64,000 bases of DNA from positions 1-64,000 of the forward strand of contig NZ_AULK01000007.1 of the NCBI RefSeq assembly GCF_000419445.1. Direction: 5' to 3'. Made by a program: the position numbers and the translations under genes. This stretch comes from Gryllotalpicola ginsengisoli DSM 22003 (GTDB lineage: Bacteria > Actinomycetota > Actinomycetes > Actinomycetales > Microbacteriaceae). The notes under the pieces were generated by a model. The model was not told the DNA's origin, did not search any database, and saw only the letters and a program-made list of their open reading frames with translations. This document shows positions 14,724 through 23,148 of this stretch, in pieces (position 1 is the first letter of the stretch; the number at the start of each line of letters is the position of its first letter).

Positions 14724-17570
14724 CTACCCGTTCAGCTGCCAGGGCCCGTTCTTAGCGCCGGGAACCTGGTTCCGGGTCCACCACTTCGCGGTGTACAGCT
14801 CGCCGTCGTAGGAGACCACGTCGCCCTCCTCGAAGATGCGCGACGGCGTCCACACGGCGGTGCCGTCGACGGTCGTCTCGATCTGCTGCCATGGCCCGTT
14901 CACGTCGCCCGGCTTCTGGTTCTTCGTGTACCACGAGGCGAGCCAGGTCGACCCGTCGTAGTACACGTAGTCGCCCTCCGTGTACACGGTCTTCGCGTCC
15001 CAGGTCGCGGCGACGGGCGCGTTCAGGCCGACGACGACCGGGTCGTGATCGGATGCCGCGAACGGGTCGCTGCCGTCGAACAGCAGCGTCGCGTTGTAGT
15101 TGTACCGGCTGTACGCGTATGCGATCGCCTCCTGCGCGTTGATCTGCCACACGTCGGCGCCGGTGACGAGCTTCAGCGCGGCGGCGTTCGCGAGTACGTG
15201 GTCGAGCGAGCCCTCGAGCCCGTCGTAGGAGTACGTCTGCTCGCTCGGGTCGTAGGTGCTGCCGAGGTCGGTGTATCCGTCGGCGTAGAGCGTCTGCATC
15301 GGGTCCTCCTGCGTGTACGCGTTGAAGTCGCCGACGAGGAAGATGCGATCGGTGCCGAGCTCCTTCGCGGTGGCCGTGGCGAAGTCGTTCACGGCCTTGA
15401 CCTCGTGCACGCGGGTCTCGTTGAACGCGCCCTGGTCGCTGGCGGGCGAGGAGGTGTCCTCGGTGTCGCCGTCGTAGAGCGGGTCGCTGTCGGCGCCCTT
15501 CGACTTCAGGTGGTTGGCGACGACGAGGAACGCGTCGGAGTCGAGCGCGCCGGCCTTCTTGAACCCCTGCGCGAGCGGCTCGCGCGCGATCGAGAACGGC
15601 TGCCCGGCACCGGACTGGTCGGCGAGCACCTTCGAGGCGCCGACGGGCGAGACATCCGCCGGCTTGTAGATGAACGCGGTGCGGATGACGTCCTGCCCGG
15701 AGAGCGGCGGCAGCTGCGAGGCGTCCGGCGAGGGCACGTACGCCCACACCTGCGACCCGGCCGCCCGGTTCAGCGCGTCGACGAGCCCGGCCAGGGCCGC
15801 GTCGCGGTCCTCGCCGAACTTGGCCGAGTTCTCGACCTCCTCCAGCGAGACGATGCTCGCGTCGAGGCGGGTGATGCCGGTGACGATCTTCTCCTGCTGG
15901 CGGGCGAAGCTCGCGTCGTCGGCGGCGCCGCGCGGCCCGGCCGAGCCGTCGGTGCCGGTGCAGGTGTTGACGGCGATGGGGTTTCCGGCCCGGTCGGTGT
16001 AGTACGAGCAGGTGCCGAGGCCCTCCTCCTCGTACTCCTCGCCCGTCATCGGGAAGTAGTTCTCCACGTTGAAGGTGGCCAGACGGATGCTTCCGCCGAC
16101 GTCCTCCGGCTGCTCGTTGGCCGCCCGCCGGTCGCTGAACGTCGCCACGTCGGAGCCGTCGTCGGTGACCTGGTGGGTGGGCTGGAAGTTCCACAGCGAG
16201 AAGCGGTAGTCGAGGATGACCGGCTCGTGGAAGGTGACTCTCGCGCCGATGCTGACCGCGTTGCTCGCGGTGAGCCAGGGCAGCGGGGTGTTCTCGTTGG
16301 CGGACGAGCTGTAGTTGGCGCTCGAGCCGTCGTCGAGGGTGATGGTGCGCGCCGCGTTGTCGGCGGCGACCGCCTGCGCTTCGGCGGAACCGGCGTCCGC
16401 GGCATCCGTCGGCTGGCGCAGCGGGGTGTCGCCGGCGGCCAGCGTGAACGAGCCGTACCAGTTCGCGTCGTAGTTGTCGCTCACCGTGAAGTCGCCCTGC
16501 GGGGAGACGAGCTCGCCCTCGTGCGCCTCCTTCTCGGCGTCGGTGTCGAGGTCGCTCCACGGCAGCGTGTCGGGCACGACCGCGGGCAGCGCGGCGGCGA
16601 GCTCGGTGACGGTCGGCTTCGAGATCTCGGTCTCGCCCTGGTACTCGGAGACCTCGCCGGTCACCCGCACGCTCTCGCCGGCCTCGACCTGCGCGGCCGA
16701 CTGCGAGCCGTAGACGAACACGGCGTCGGAGGCGCCCGGGGTGGTGTCGTCGGCCGCGGTGCCGCCGGCGCCGCCGGTCTCCAGGTAGAAGCCGTTGAAC
16801 CCGCCGGTGGCGTAGACGGCGGTCACGACGCCCTCGGTGGTGACCGTTTCTCCTGCGTAGGGAGAGGTGTCGGTGTCGGTGCCCTGGATCTGGGCGATGC
16901 TGACCTCGTCGCCGCTGTCGCCGCCGCCCGCGTCGCCGCCGCCCGCCGAGCCCGTGTTCTGCGGGTCCGGCGCGCCGGCGGTGAAGTCGGCCGCGTTGTC
17001 GTCGCTGTCGGCGCCGGATGCCCGGCTGTCGGAGGTCGTGTTGCTCAAGGCGGGCGCGGCCTCGGTCTCGTAGCTCGTGGCGCTGCCGTAACCGACCGCG
17101 TCGACGACGCCGGATGCGCCGGCCAGGTCACCCTGGGTGCTGATGGAGCTCGTGCCGGAGGAGAGGATGACGACGCCCGAGGAGGCGCTCATCGCGATGC
17201 CGCCGGTCGCGTCGGGGGTGGGCAGCGCCGTGGTGCCGCCGGAGCCCGCGGCCTCCTCGACGAGGTAGTGGCCGTGCGCCGGGATGCTGCCGGAGAGCGC
17301 CGTCACCTGCGCCGAGGTGCCGCTCGCGGAGCGGTACTGCACCGACCAGCCCGCGAGTGAGAGGGCCTGGTCGGTCGGGTTGTACAGCTCGATGAAGTCG
17401 TTGGTGTAGGTCGCGCCGCTGTTGCCGCCGCCGCCGTACACCTCGTCGATGACGACATCGTCACCGGCCGGGTCGGCGAAGGCGGGGGCCGCGGCGAGCT
17501 GGCAGACCAGCGCGGCGGTGGAGAGCGACAGGGCGCCGACGAGTGCGCGTCGGGCACGGGCAGAGGGCAT
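14724..17570 (-). CDS. Secreted ExeM/NucH-type nuclease with lamin-tail and chitin-binding-like domains
   Basis: A 948-residue exported nuclease. Order: Sec signal (1-31, ending APAFA), lamin-tail domain (35-170, VVIDEVYGGGGNSG and FIELYNP), a Gly/Asp linker, an OB-fold segment of ExeM type (about 200-290), an endonuclease/exonuclease/phosphatase domain (about 445-790) and two C-terminal modules like carbohydrate-binding family 5/12 (around 800-845 and 880-948; repeated W-x-NG-PWQ ends). Nuclease residues visible are the Asn of FNVENYF, Glu of SLEEVEN, NHLKSKG, VGDFNAY and ASDHDP. The expected role is extracellular DNA degradation held on chitin or wall glycan. Start ATG 17570 has GGAGGA before it. 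Confidence 0.87.
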   Translation of the reverse strand: MPSARARRALVGALSLSTAALVCQLAAAPAFADPAGDDVVIDEVYGGGGNSGATYTNDFIELYNPTDQALSLAGWSVQYRSASGTSAQVTALSGSIPAHGHYLVEEAAGSGGTTALPTPDATGGIAMSASSGVVILSSGTSSISTQGDLAGASGVVDAVGYGSATSYETEAAPALSNTTSDSRASGADSDDNAADFTAGAPDPQNTGSAGGGDAGGGDSGDEVSIAQIQGTDTDTSPYAGETVTTEGVVTAVYATGGFNGFYLETGGAGGTAADDTTPGASDAVFVYGSQSAAQVEAGESVRVTGEVSEYQGETEISKPTVTELAAALPAVVPDTLPWSDLDTDAEKEAHEGELVSPQGDFTVSDNYDANWYGSFTLAAGDTPLRQPTDAADAGSAEAQAVAADNAARTITLDDGSSANYSSSANENTPLPWLTASNAVSIGARVTFHEPVILDYRFSLWNFQPTHQVTDDGSDVATFSDRRAANEQPEDVGGSIRLATFNVENYFPMTGEEYEEEGLGTCSYYTDRAGNPIAVNTCTGTDGSAGPRGAADDASFARQQEKIVTGITRLDASIVSLEEVENSAKFGEDRDAALAGLVDALNRAAGSQVWAYVPSPDASQLPPLSGQDVIRTAFIYKPADVSPVGASKVLADQSGAGQPFSIAREPLAQGFKKAGALDSDAFLVVANHLKSKGADSDPLYDGDTEDTSSPASDQGAFNETRVHEVKAVNDFATATAKELGTDRIFLVGDFNAYTQEDPMQTLYADGYTDLGSTYDPSEQTYSYDGLEGSLDHVLANAAALKLVTGADVWQINAQEAIAYAYSRYNYNATLLFDGSDPFAASDHDPVVVGLNAPVAATWDAKTVYTEGDYVYYDGSTWLASWYTKNQKPGDVNGPWQQIETTVDGTAVWTPSRIFEEGDVVSYDGELYTAKWWTRNQVPGAKNGPWQLNG

Positions 17571-17728
17571 GAGCCGTTCCTCCGGGGTGATGGTGTGCGT
17601 GGCGCGGCCCCGCTGCGGTGCGAGGCCTCCTCTGGACGCTAGCGGCCGCTCCTGCCCCACGAAAGGAGGTCACGTGAACGGTGCGTGACGACTTCTCCGC
17701 GGGTGGCGCCGCGCGTGCGCGCATCCGA

Positions 17729-19816
17729 TCACAGCAGTTCTTCGAGCAGCGCCTGCAGGCGCGCGAGGGCGCGGTACGCCTCGCCGGCACGCCCGACCGC
17801 GACGGGCAGGGCGCGTGTGTCGATCACGTCCGCGGCGGGCTCGGTGCGCGCCGCGCCGACCGGCAGCGGCTCGGTGCGGGAGGCGAGCTGGTGCGCGTAG
17901 GCGGACACCTTGCCGAGCTCGGCGGCGAGCTCGGGGTCGGGCTCGGTTTGCTCACGGGCGAGCACGGCGAGGTTGCGCGCGCCGGCCACCGCGCTCGCCG
18001 CGACCGTGAGCTGGCGACGGATGGCGCGGGGCCGGTTCTCCCAGAACTGGTAGTGCGTGAGGGGCCCGGCCACGAGCACGAGCCGGCGCAGCTGGTTGTC
18101 GGCGGCCACGACCACGGCGTCGAGCTCGGCGGCCCGCTGCTCGTCGGGGTCGGCGATGCGGCGGCGCACGGCGTCGAGCACGTCGGCGACCGCGTCGACC
18201 GTGGCGCGCAGGGTCTGGTCGATCGCGTCGCGGGTGCTCACCGGGGTCACGACGAGCGCGACGCCGATGCCGACGGCGGCGCCCGCGGCGGTCTCGGCGA
18301 GCCGCAGCAGGAGCAGCTGGTCGGAGAACTGGCCGAGGATCGCGTACAGCTCGCTGAGCATGATCGTCAGGAAGAAGATGAAGTACCCGTACGAGACGCG
18401 CATCAGGTAGTTGCCGCAGAACATGCACGCGACGATCACCGCGAGCGCGGCGAGGGTGTGGCCGCTGGTCCAGTGGCCGGTCACGACGCCCGCGACGAGC
18501 CCGGCCAGGGTGCCGACGACGCGCAGCACCGACTTGCGGGTCGTGTCGAACCTGGTGCCGGTGCCCGCGAACGACACGAACGCCGCGATCACCGCCCAGT
18601 AGTAGCGCTGCCCGTTGATCAGGCTGCCGACGACGATCGACAGCGCGCCCGCCACGGCGACCTGCACCGCCTGGCGCGTGCTGAACCGCAGCCGCCGCAG
18701 CGGGTTCCAGACGCCGCCGCGCGGGTCGACGTCGGAGGCGACGCTCGGCGTGCCCGGCAGCTGCCCGAGCACCAGCTCGGCGGCCGGCACGAACTCGGCC
18801 TCGTTCTCCTGCATCGTCTTGGCCAGCACCGGCCGGTTCGGCACCGAGGTCAGCACCCGGATGCCGCGCTCCAGGTTGGTGACCGCCTCGCGCACGCGCC
18901 GGGGTGCCTCGCCGGTCTCCTCGGCGAGAGCTTCCGCCAGGGTGCGGGCGCGCTCGCGGTTGCCGTCAGCGAACGCCTCGAGCACGGCGGCGGCGCGGGC
19001 GCGCACGGATGCCTCGGGCCCGGCCGCGGCCAGCTCCCGGGTGCCGATCGTGAGCCGGTCCAGGCCCAGCTGCAGCTCGAGCAGCCGCGACCGCAGCGCC
19101 GAGGCCGTCCACCCCTCGGGCAGGGCGCGGGCGTGTGCGGCCCAGCCGTCGCTCATCAGCGATGCGTCGTTGACGCGGGCGCGGGCGTCGAAGACGTCCT
19201 GCGAGGCGCGGCGCTGCGCCGAGGAGCCGGGCTCGGCGCGGGCGAGTTCGGCCAGCGCGCGGGCCAGCGCCCGGGTGCGGGCCTGCATGCTGCGGAAGAC
19301 GCGGGCGAGGGTGCGCCTCGGGTGCGGGCGGAACACCGTGCAGCACAGCAGCAGCACGACCGCGGTGGCGACGACGACGGCGAGCAGCATGCCGGGCAGC
19401 GCGGCGGCGGTGACGCCGAGGAAATCGGCGAAGAAGTACCCCATCCAGAGCAGGAAGCCGTAGAAGAAGTAGGGCAGCCCGAAGCGCCGCACCCATACCG
19501 CCAGGAACATCACCACGACGAATCCGGCCAAGGCGATCAGATGGTAGGGCGAGAGCATCGTTCCGGCGGTAAGCCCGACGCCGACGGCGACGGGGAACCA
19601 GGCGGCGGTGCGCGCGTTCTCGGCCACCCGGTGGTCGACGAGGGCGTTCGTGCCCATCATCGCCACCACGCTGCCGAGCAGCAGGAACACGACGGTACCC
19701 TGCGAGCCGGCGCCGATCAGCGTCGCGACGGCGTATTCGACGCCCATCGTCGCCGCGACGTTCCCGGCCGCGGCGAGGCCCGACTTCAGGCGGTTCAGGC
19801 CGGGGTCGGAGGCCAC
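17729..19816 (-). CDS. FUSC family membrane protein
   Basis: A 695-residue protein with two bundles of hydrophobic helices (about 20-160 and 390-520) separated by a long soluble helical domain, and a soluble C-terminal domain; this is the FUSC/aromatic acid exporter-like layout. The second bundle begins with FSTRQAVQVAVAGALSIVVG, matching the FUSC_2 domain. Likely an inner-membrane exporter or mechanosensitive-like protein of unknown substrate. GTG 19816 is the first usable start, yet the preceding in-frame codons (LTQHLRRFRDFV) look like genuine family N-terminus with a GGGAAGGGGG stretch before them and no standard start codon, so translation may begin at a rare codon upstream. Confidence 0.82.
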   Translation of the reverse strand: MASDPGLNRLKSGLAAAGNVAATMGVEYAVATLIGAGSQGTVVFLLLGSVVAMMGTNALVDHRVAENARTAAWFPVAVGVGLTAGTMLSPYHLIALAGFVVVMFLAVWVRRFGLPYFFYGFLLWMGYFFADFLGVTAAALPGMLLAVVVATAVVLLLCCTVFRPHPRRTLARVFRSMQARTRALARALAELARAEPGSSAQRRASQDVFDARARVNDASLMSDGWAAHARALPEGWTASALRSRLLELQLGLDRLTIGTRELAAAGPEASVRARAAAVLEAFADGNRERARTLAEALAEETGEAPRRVREAVTNLERGIRVLTSVPNRPVLAKTMQENEAEFVPAAELVLGQLPGTPSVASDVDPRGGVWNPLRRLRFSTRQAVQVAVAGALSIVVGSLINGQRYYWAVIAAFVSFAGTGTRFDTTRKSVLRVVGTLAGLVAGVVTGHWTSGHTLAALAVIVACMFCGNYLMRVSYGYFIFFLTIMLSELYAILGQFSDQLLLLRLAETAAGAAVGIGVALVVTPVSTRDAIDQTLRATVDAVADVLDAVRRRIADPDEQRAAELDAVVVAADNQLRRLVLVAGPLTHYQFWENRPRAIRRQLTVAASAVAGARNLAVLAREQTEPDPELAAELGKVSAYAHQLASRTEPLPVGAARTEPAADVIDTRALPVAVGRAGEAYRALARLQALLEELL

Positions 19817-19929
19817 GACGAAGTCGCGGAAACGGCGCAGGTGCTGCGTGAGGGAGGCCGTCGTGGTCCCCCTTCCCGCAAGCTCTCCAGTTGCGTTCCA
19901 CAGTACCCTGCGACGGCGGGCGTGCAGGC

Positions 19930-20106
19930 CGGGGAGGTGAAGCTACCCGGGCTGAAAAGTATCCGTTATCTCGCGGTTGTCGTTGAATGCACCCGATTAC
20001 CGCGGTCGAAGTATGGAAGACGCGCTTTTACCGGTACTGTCGGGTAACGCGTCGGGCATATGCCCCGCGGTACACCGCATTATCAGCGAAACGGAGCACA
20101 TGCGAT
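19930..20106 (+). promoter_or_regulatory. AT-richer upstream region of lsr2
   Basis: This 177-base stretch is visibly lower in GC than the surroundings, with AAAAGTAT, TTTTACC and CATTATC tracts and a 12-bp palindrome GGGCATATGCCC at 20054-20065. It contains the lsr2 promoter and would suit Lsr2 self-binding, since xenogeneic silencers favour AT-rich DNA. Boundaries of the promoter are not resolved. Confidence 0.45.
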
Positions 20107-20463
20107 ATGCGCAAAGTCGTCGAGCAGCTGGTCGATGATCTGACCGGGGAGGAGATCCCCGCGGGCGAAGGCGAGACCATCCGGTTCTCGATCGGCGGCT
20201 CGTCCTACGAGATCGACCTCAGCGAGAAGAACGTCAAGAAGTTCAACGAGGCGCTCAAGCCCTTCATCGACGTCGCCCGGCAGACCGGGCGTCAGAGCGC
20301 GCCCGCCGCGCGCACCCGCCGGACCTCGTCGCGTTCCACCTCGCGGTGGAGCGCCGGCTACGGGGTCGTGCGCGAGTGGGCGCAGGCCAACGGCATCGAG
20401 GTCTCCAAGCAGGGCCGGGTCGCCGACTCGGTGATGGAGGCGTACGAGGCCGCCCACAAGTAA
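20107..20463 (+). CDS. lsr2: Lsr2 nucleoid-associated xenogeneic silencer
   Basis: A 118-residue Lsr2 protein. Residues 1-60 are the dimerisation/oligomerisation domain (KVVEQLVDDLTGEEI, then GSSYEIDLSEKNVKKF), residues 62-82 a basic linker, and 84-118 the DNA-binding domain (VREWAQANGIEVSKQGRVAD). The minor-groove motif, RGR in mycobacterial Lsr2, reads Q102-G103-R104, the form also used by H-NS. It silences AT-rich, often foreign, genes and bridges DNA. ATG 20107 is used; upstream in-frame codons lack family similarity. It ends seven bases before the convergent GT9 gene. Confidence 0.92.
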   Translation: MRKVVEQLVDDLTGEEIPAGEGETIRFSIGGSSYEIDLSEKNVKKFNEALKPFIDVARQTGRQSAPAARTRRTSSRSTSRWSAGYGVVREWAQANGIEVSKQGRVADSVMEAYEAAHK

Positions 20464-20470
20464 ACCCACC

Positions 20471-21442
20471 TCACACTGGCGGCGCCGCCGTCCGGTCCTG
20501 CGCGAGCAGCCGGTCGGCGGCGCCGATCACGTCTGCGGCCGTGACCGCGAGCAGGGCCGGGTCGGCGTCGGCGGCGAAGATGTCGCCGCGGCGCAGGCTC
20601 GCGTCGGTGAGCACCACGTGCGGGCCGGGCGGCGGCCCCCACTCCTCGGGCGGTGCGGGGCCGAAGATCACCACCGACGGGGTGCCGAACGCCGACGCCA
20701 GGTGCGCGACGCCGGTGTCGACGCTGACCAGCAGCCGCGCCCCGGCGATGAGCGCGGCCACGTGGTCGAGCGGCAGGCTCGCCTCCCCGGCGAACACCCG
20801 CGCGCGGACGCCGGCCTGCCGCGCGACCTCCCGCGCCCGGTCGCCGTCGGCGGGCCCGCCCGTGACGACGACCGGCAGGCCGCGCCGGGCCAGCTCGCGC
20901 AGCACGGCGGCGAAGCGCTCCTCGGGCCAGTGCCGGGCGGCGTAGAACGCGCCGACGTGCACCACGGCCGCGCCGGGCATGGGCGACGGATGCTCCGGCC
21001 GCATGATCCCCACGTCGTCGGCGTCCGCGGGCGCATCGGGGAAGGTCGCCACGCGCGCCCAGCGCTCCCGCTCGAGCCCGCCGTCGCGCCACTCGGGGCC
21101 GAGCCATCCGGGGGCGGCGTGCCCGAGCCGCAGCCGGGGCGAGAGCCGCTCCAGCACGCCCGTGCTCTCGGGGCCGCGCCCGTGCAGGTTGACCGCGACG
21201 TCGACCGGTCCGCCCGCCCAGGGCAGGGGCTCGTCGAGGCCCGGCGTCGGCAGCAGCTCGTCGATCGCGGGGGAGTCGTCGCCGACCAGCCTCACGATCG
21301 GTTCCAGCCAGCCGGGGGCGGCGTAGACCAGGCGGTGACCGGGGAATCGCCGGCGCAGCGCCTTCAGCGCAGGCACCGCGACGAGCAGGTCGCCGAGCTT
21401 CAGCGCGCGCAGGGCGAGCAGGGTCGGACGGTCGTCGCTCAT
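20471..21442 (-). CDS. Glycosyltransferase family 9 (heptosyltransferase-like), copy 1
   Basis: A 323-residue GT-B protein of family GT9, the family of ADP-heptose:LPS heptosyltransferases. Visible: N-terminal ALRALKLGDLLVAVPALKAL, the central VVHVGAFYAARHWPEERFAA and the donor-site region LLVSVDTGVAHLASAFGTP. It would transfer a heptose (or another sugar) to a glycan acceptor at the membrane. Start ATG 21442. It is divergent from the GmhB gene across a 60-base gap containing inverted repeats, so the two transcripts may be co-regulated. The acceptor is unknown; actinobacteria have no LPS. Confidence 0.83.
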   Translation of the reverse strand: MSDDRPTLLALRALKLGDLLVAVPALKALRRRFPGHRLVYAAPGWLEPIVRLVGDDSPAIDELLPTPGLDEPLPWAGGPVDVAVNLHGRGPESTGVLERLSPRLRLGHAAPGWLGPEWRDGGLERERWARVATFPDAPADADDVGIMRPEHPSPMPGAAVVHVGAFYAARHWPEERFAAVLRELARRGLPVVVTGGPADGDRAREVARQAGVRARVFAGEASLPLDHVAALIAGARLLVSVDTGVAHLASAFGTPSVVIFGPAPPEEWGPPPGPHVVLTDASLRRGDIFAADADPALLAVTAADVIGAADRLLAQDRTAAPPV

Positions 21443-21455
21443 GGCGGAGGGGTAC

Positions 21456-21500
21456 CCGAAGCAGCGGTTTGAGAAGCAGTGGCTTCGGGAACTGCTTCGG
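21456..21500. promoter_or_regulatory. Inverted repeats in divergent heptose-cluster promoter
   Basis: 9-bp perfect arms CCGAAGCAG (21456-21464) and CTGCTTCGG (21492-21500), with an inner GAAG-CAGTGG-CTTC repeat between, fill the gap between divergent GT9 and GmhB genes. This is a candidate operator or a stem-loop in both leaders. Confidence 0.45.
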
Positions 21501-21502
21501 CT

Positions 21503-22108
21503 ATGACCGAACCCGAGCTGCAGGCCGTGCTGTTCGACCGCGACGGCACGCTGGTCGTCGACGTGCCGTTCAACGACGACCCGCAGCGCGTCGTGCCCAT
21601 GCCGACCGCGGCCGCCGCGGTCGCCCGGGCGCGTGCGGCCGGGCTGCGGGTCGGCGTGGCCACCAACCAGCCGGGCATCGCCACCGGAGAGCTGCCCGCG
21701 CCGGCGCTGCGCCGCGTCAACGCCCGCATCGACGAGCTGCTGGGGCCGTTCGACGTCTGGCAGATCTGCACCCACGCCAAGAACGCGGGGTGCGGATGCC
21801 GCAAGCCCGAGCCCGGGCTCATCACCGCCGCCGCGCGCGAGTGGGGGCTGCGCCCCGAGCAGCTCGCGCTGATCGGCGACACCGCGGCGGACATGGGCGC
21901 GGCGGCCGCCGCCGGGGCGCGGGGCATCCTCGTGCCGAACGCCGCGACCCGCATCGAGGAGGTGCGCCGGTACGAGACCGCCGCCACCCTGGACGAGGCG
22001 GTGCGCCGCCTGCTCGCCGAGCGCGAATCCGGAGCAGAGCGCGAAGCCGGCGCCGGGCGCCGGGCCGGGGCGGAGGCGGAGCCCGAGACCGCGGGAGCCG
22101 CCCGGTGA
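21503..22108 (+). CDS. gmhB: HAD-IIIA phosphatase, GmhB-like (heptose bisphosphate phosphatase)
   Basis: A 201-residue HAD-superfamily phosphatase. The nucleophile motif is DRDGT near residue 14, and the zinc-binding insert CTHAKNAGCGCRKPEPG (C-x-H with C-x-C) is the signature of GmhB, which removes the 7-phosphate from glycero-manno-heptose 1,7-bisphosphate. Motif IV is IGDTAADMGAAAAAG. The last 30 residues are a low-complexity Arg/Glu/Ala tail. ATG 21503 fits the family N-terminus; a GTG at 21479 is an alternative. It starts the plus-strand heptose operon, with the GT9 start overlapping its stop (GTGA). Confidence 0.85.
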   Translation: MTEPELQAVLFDRDGTLVVDVPFNDDPQRVVPMPTAAAAVARARAAGLRVGVATNQPGIATGELPAPALRRVNARIDELLGPFDVWQICTHAKNAGCGCRKPEPGLITAAAREWGLRPEQLALIGDTAADMGAAAAAGARGILVPNAATRIEEVRRYETAATLDEAVRRLLAERESGAEREAGAGRRAGAEAEPETAGAAR

Positions 22109-23148
22109 CCCGGGTGCTGATCGCCCGGCAGGACTCCGCCGGCGACGTGCTGCTCACCGGGCCCGCCGTGCGCGCCGTGGCCGCCAGCGGGGCCGAGGTG
22201 TGGTTCCTCGCCGGCCCGCGCGGCGCCGACGCGGCGCGCCTGCTGCCCGGCGTCTCCCGCGTGCTGGTCGCCGAGGTGCCCTGGGTGGGCGACGACGCGA
22301 GCTTCTCCTCCGAGCAGGTGACGGCGCTCGCCCGCCGGCTGCGCCGCAGCTCGATCGACGAGGCGATCATCCTCACCTCGTTCCACCAGTCGCCGCTGCC
22401 GCTGGCGCTCACGCTGCGGCTGGCCGGCGTGCGGCCGATCACCGGGGCATCCGTCGACGCCGCCGGCGACCTGCTCGACCGCCGGTTGATCCCCGGGGAG
22501 GACTTCGACGAGGACCAGCCGGAGCCCCTGCGCGACCTGCGCATCGTCTCGGCCGCCGGCTACCAGCCGCCCGACGACGACGACCTGCTGCTGGCCGTGC
22601 GCCGGCTGCCGCCGGTCGAGGAATGGCTCGGCGACGACGAGGGCTTCGTCGCGGTGCATCCGGGCGCGGCCGTGCCCGCCCGCGCGTGGCCGGCCGAGCA
22701 CCACGAGGAGACGGTACGGATGCTCGCCGAGCGGGGCCACCGCGTCGTCGTGACCGGCGGGCCGGGGGAGCGTGAGCTGACCGCTCGCGTCGCAGGCTCC
22801 CACGCGCTCGACCTCGGCGGGAAGCTCGCCTTCGACGAGCTCGGCGCCGTGCTCGCCCGCGCTGCGGTGACCGTCGTGGGCAACACCGGCCCCGCGCACC
22901 TCTCCGCCGCCGTCGGCACACCCGTGGTCAGCCTGTTCTCGCCCGTCGTGCCGTCGATCCGCTGGCGGCCGTACGGCGTGCCGATCGTGCTGCTCGGCGA
23001 CCAGCAGGCCGCCTGCCGGCTGAGCCGGGCGCGTGAGTGCCCGATCCCCGGGCATCCGTGCCTCGCCTCGGTCTCGCCCGAGCGGGTCGTCGCCGCGGTG
23101 GAGGAGCTGCTGCCGGCCCCGAGCCCCGTCGCGGGAGGCCGCCGATGA
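22105..23148 (+). CDS. Glycosyltransferase family 9, copy 2
   Basis: A 347-residue GT9 protein: IARQDSAGDVLLTGPAVRAV at the N-terminus, FVAVHPGAAVPARAWPAEH in the second Rossmann domain, and VVGNTGPAHLSAAVGTPVV at the donor site. The C-terminal CPIPGHPCLASVSPE segment has the Cys-rich loop seen in GT9 enzymes. GTG 22105 overlaps the GmhB stop. Predicted to transfer a heptose unit to a surface glycan or lipid acceptor inside the cell before export. Second of three GT9 genes in the cluster. Confidence 0.84.
   Translation: MTRVLIARQDSAGDVLLTGPAVRAVAASGAEVWFLAGPRGADAARLLPGVSRVLVAEVPWVGDDASFSSEQVTALARRLRRSSIDEAIILTSFHQSPLPLALTLRLAGVRPITGASVDAAGDLLDRRLIPGEDFDEDQPEPLRDLRIVSAAGYQPPDDDDLLLAVRRLPPVEEWLGDDEGFVAVHPGAAVPARAWPAEHHEETVRMLAERGHRVVVTGGPGERELTARVAGSHALDLGGKLAFDELGAVLARAAVTVVGNTGPAHLSAAVGTPVVSLFSPVVPSIRWRPYGVPIVLLGDQQAACRLSRARECPIPGHPCLASVSPERVVAAVEELLPAPSPVAGGRR

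Noticed and set aside
14565-17360. Long plus-strand open frame opposite the secreted nuclease
   Set aside because: Composition is that of an antisense frame; the nuclease on the other strand has signal peptide, catalytic motifs and a good ribosome site.
17661-17683. Perfect AAAGGAGGT followed by GTG and a four-codon frame on the plus strand
   Set aside because: It looks like a strong ribosome site, but the frame stops after four codons and no following gene on that strand is supported; chance or a leftover.
17681-20047. Very long plus-strand open frame antisense to the FUSC gene
   Set aside because: In high-GC DNA, frames opposite real genes often stay open. Its translation is Arg/Gly/His-rich without family motifs, while the minus-strand frame has clear membrane helices.
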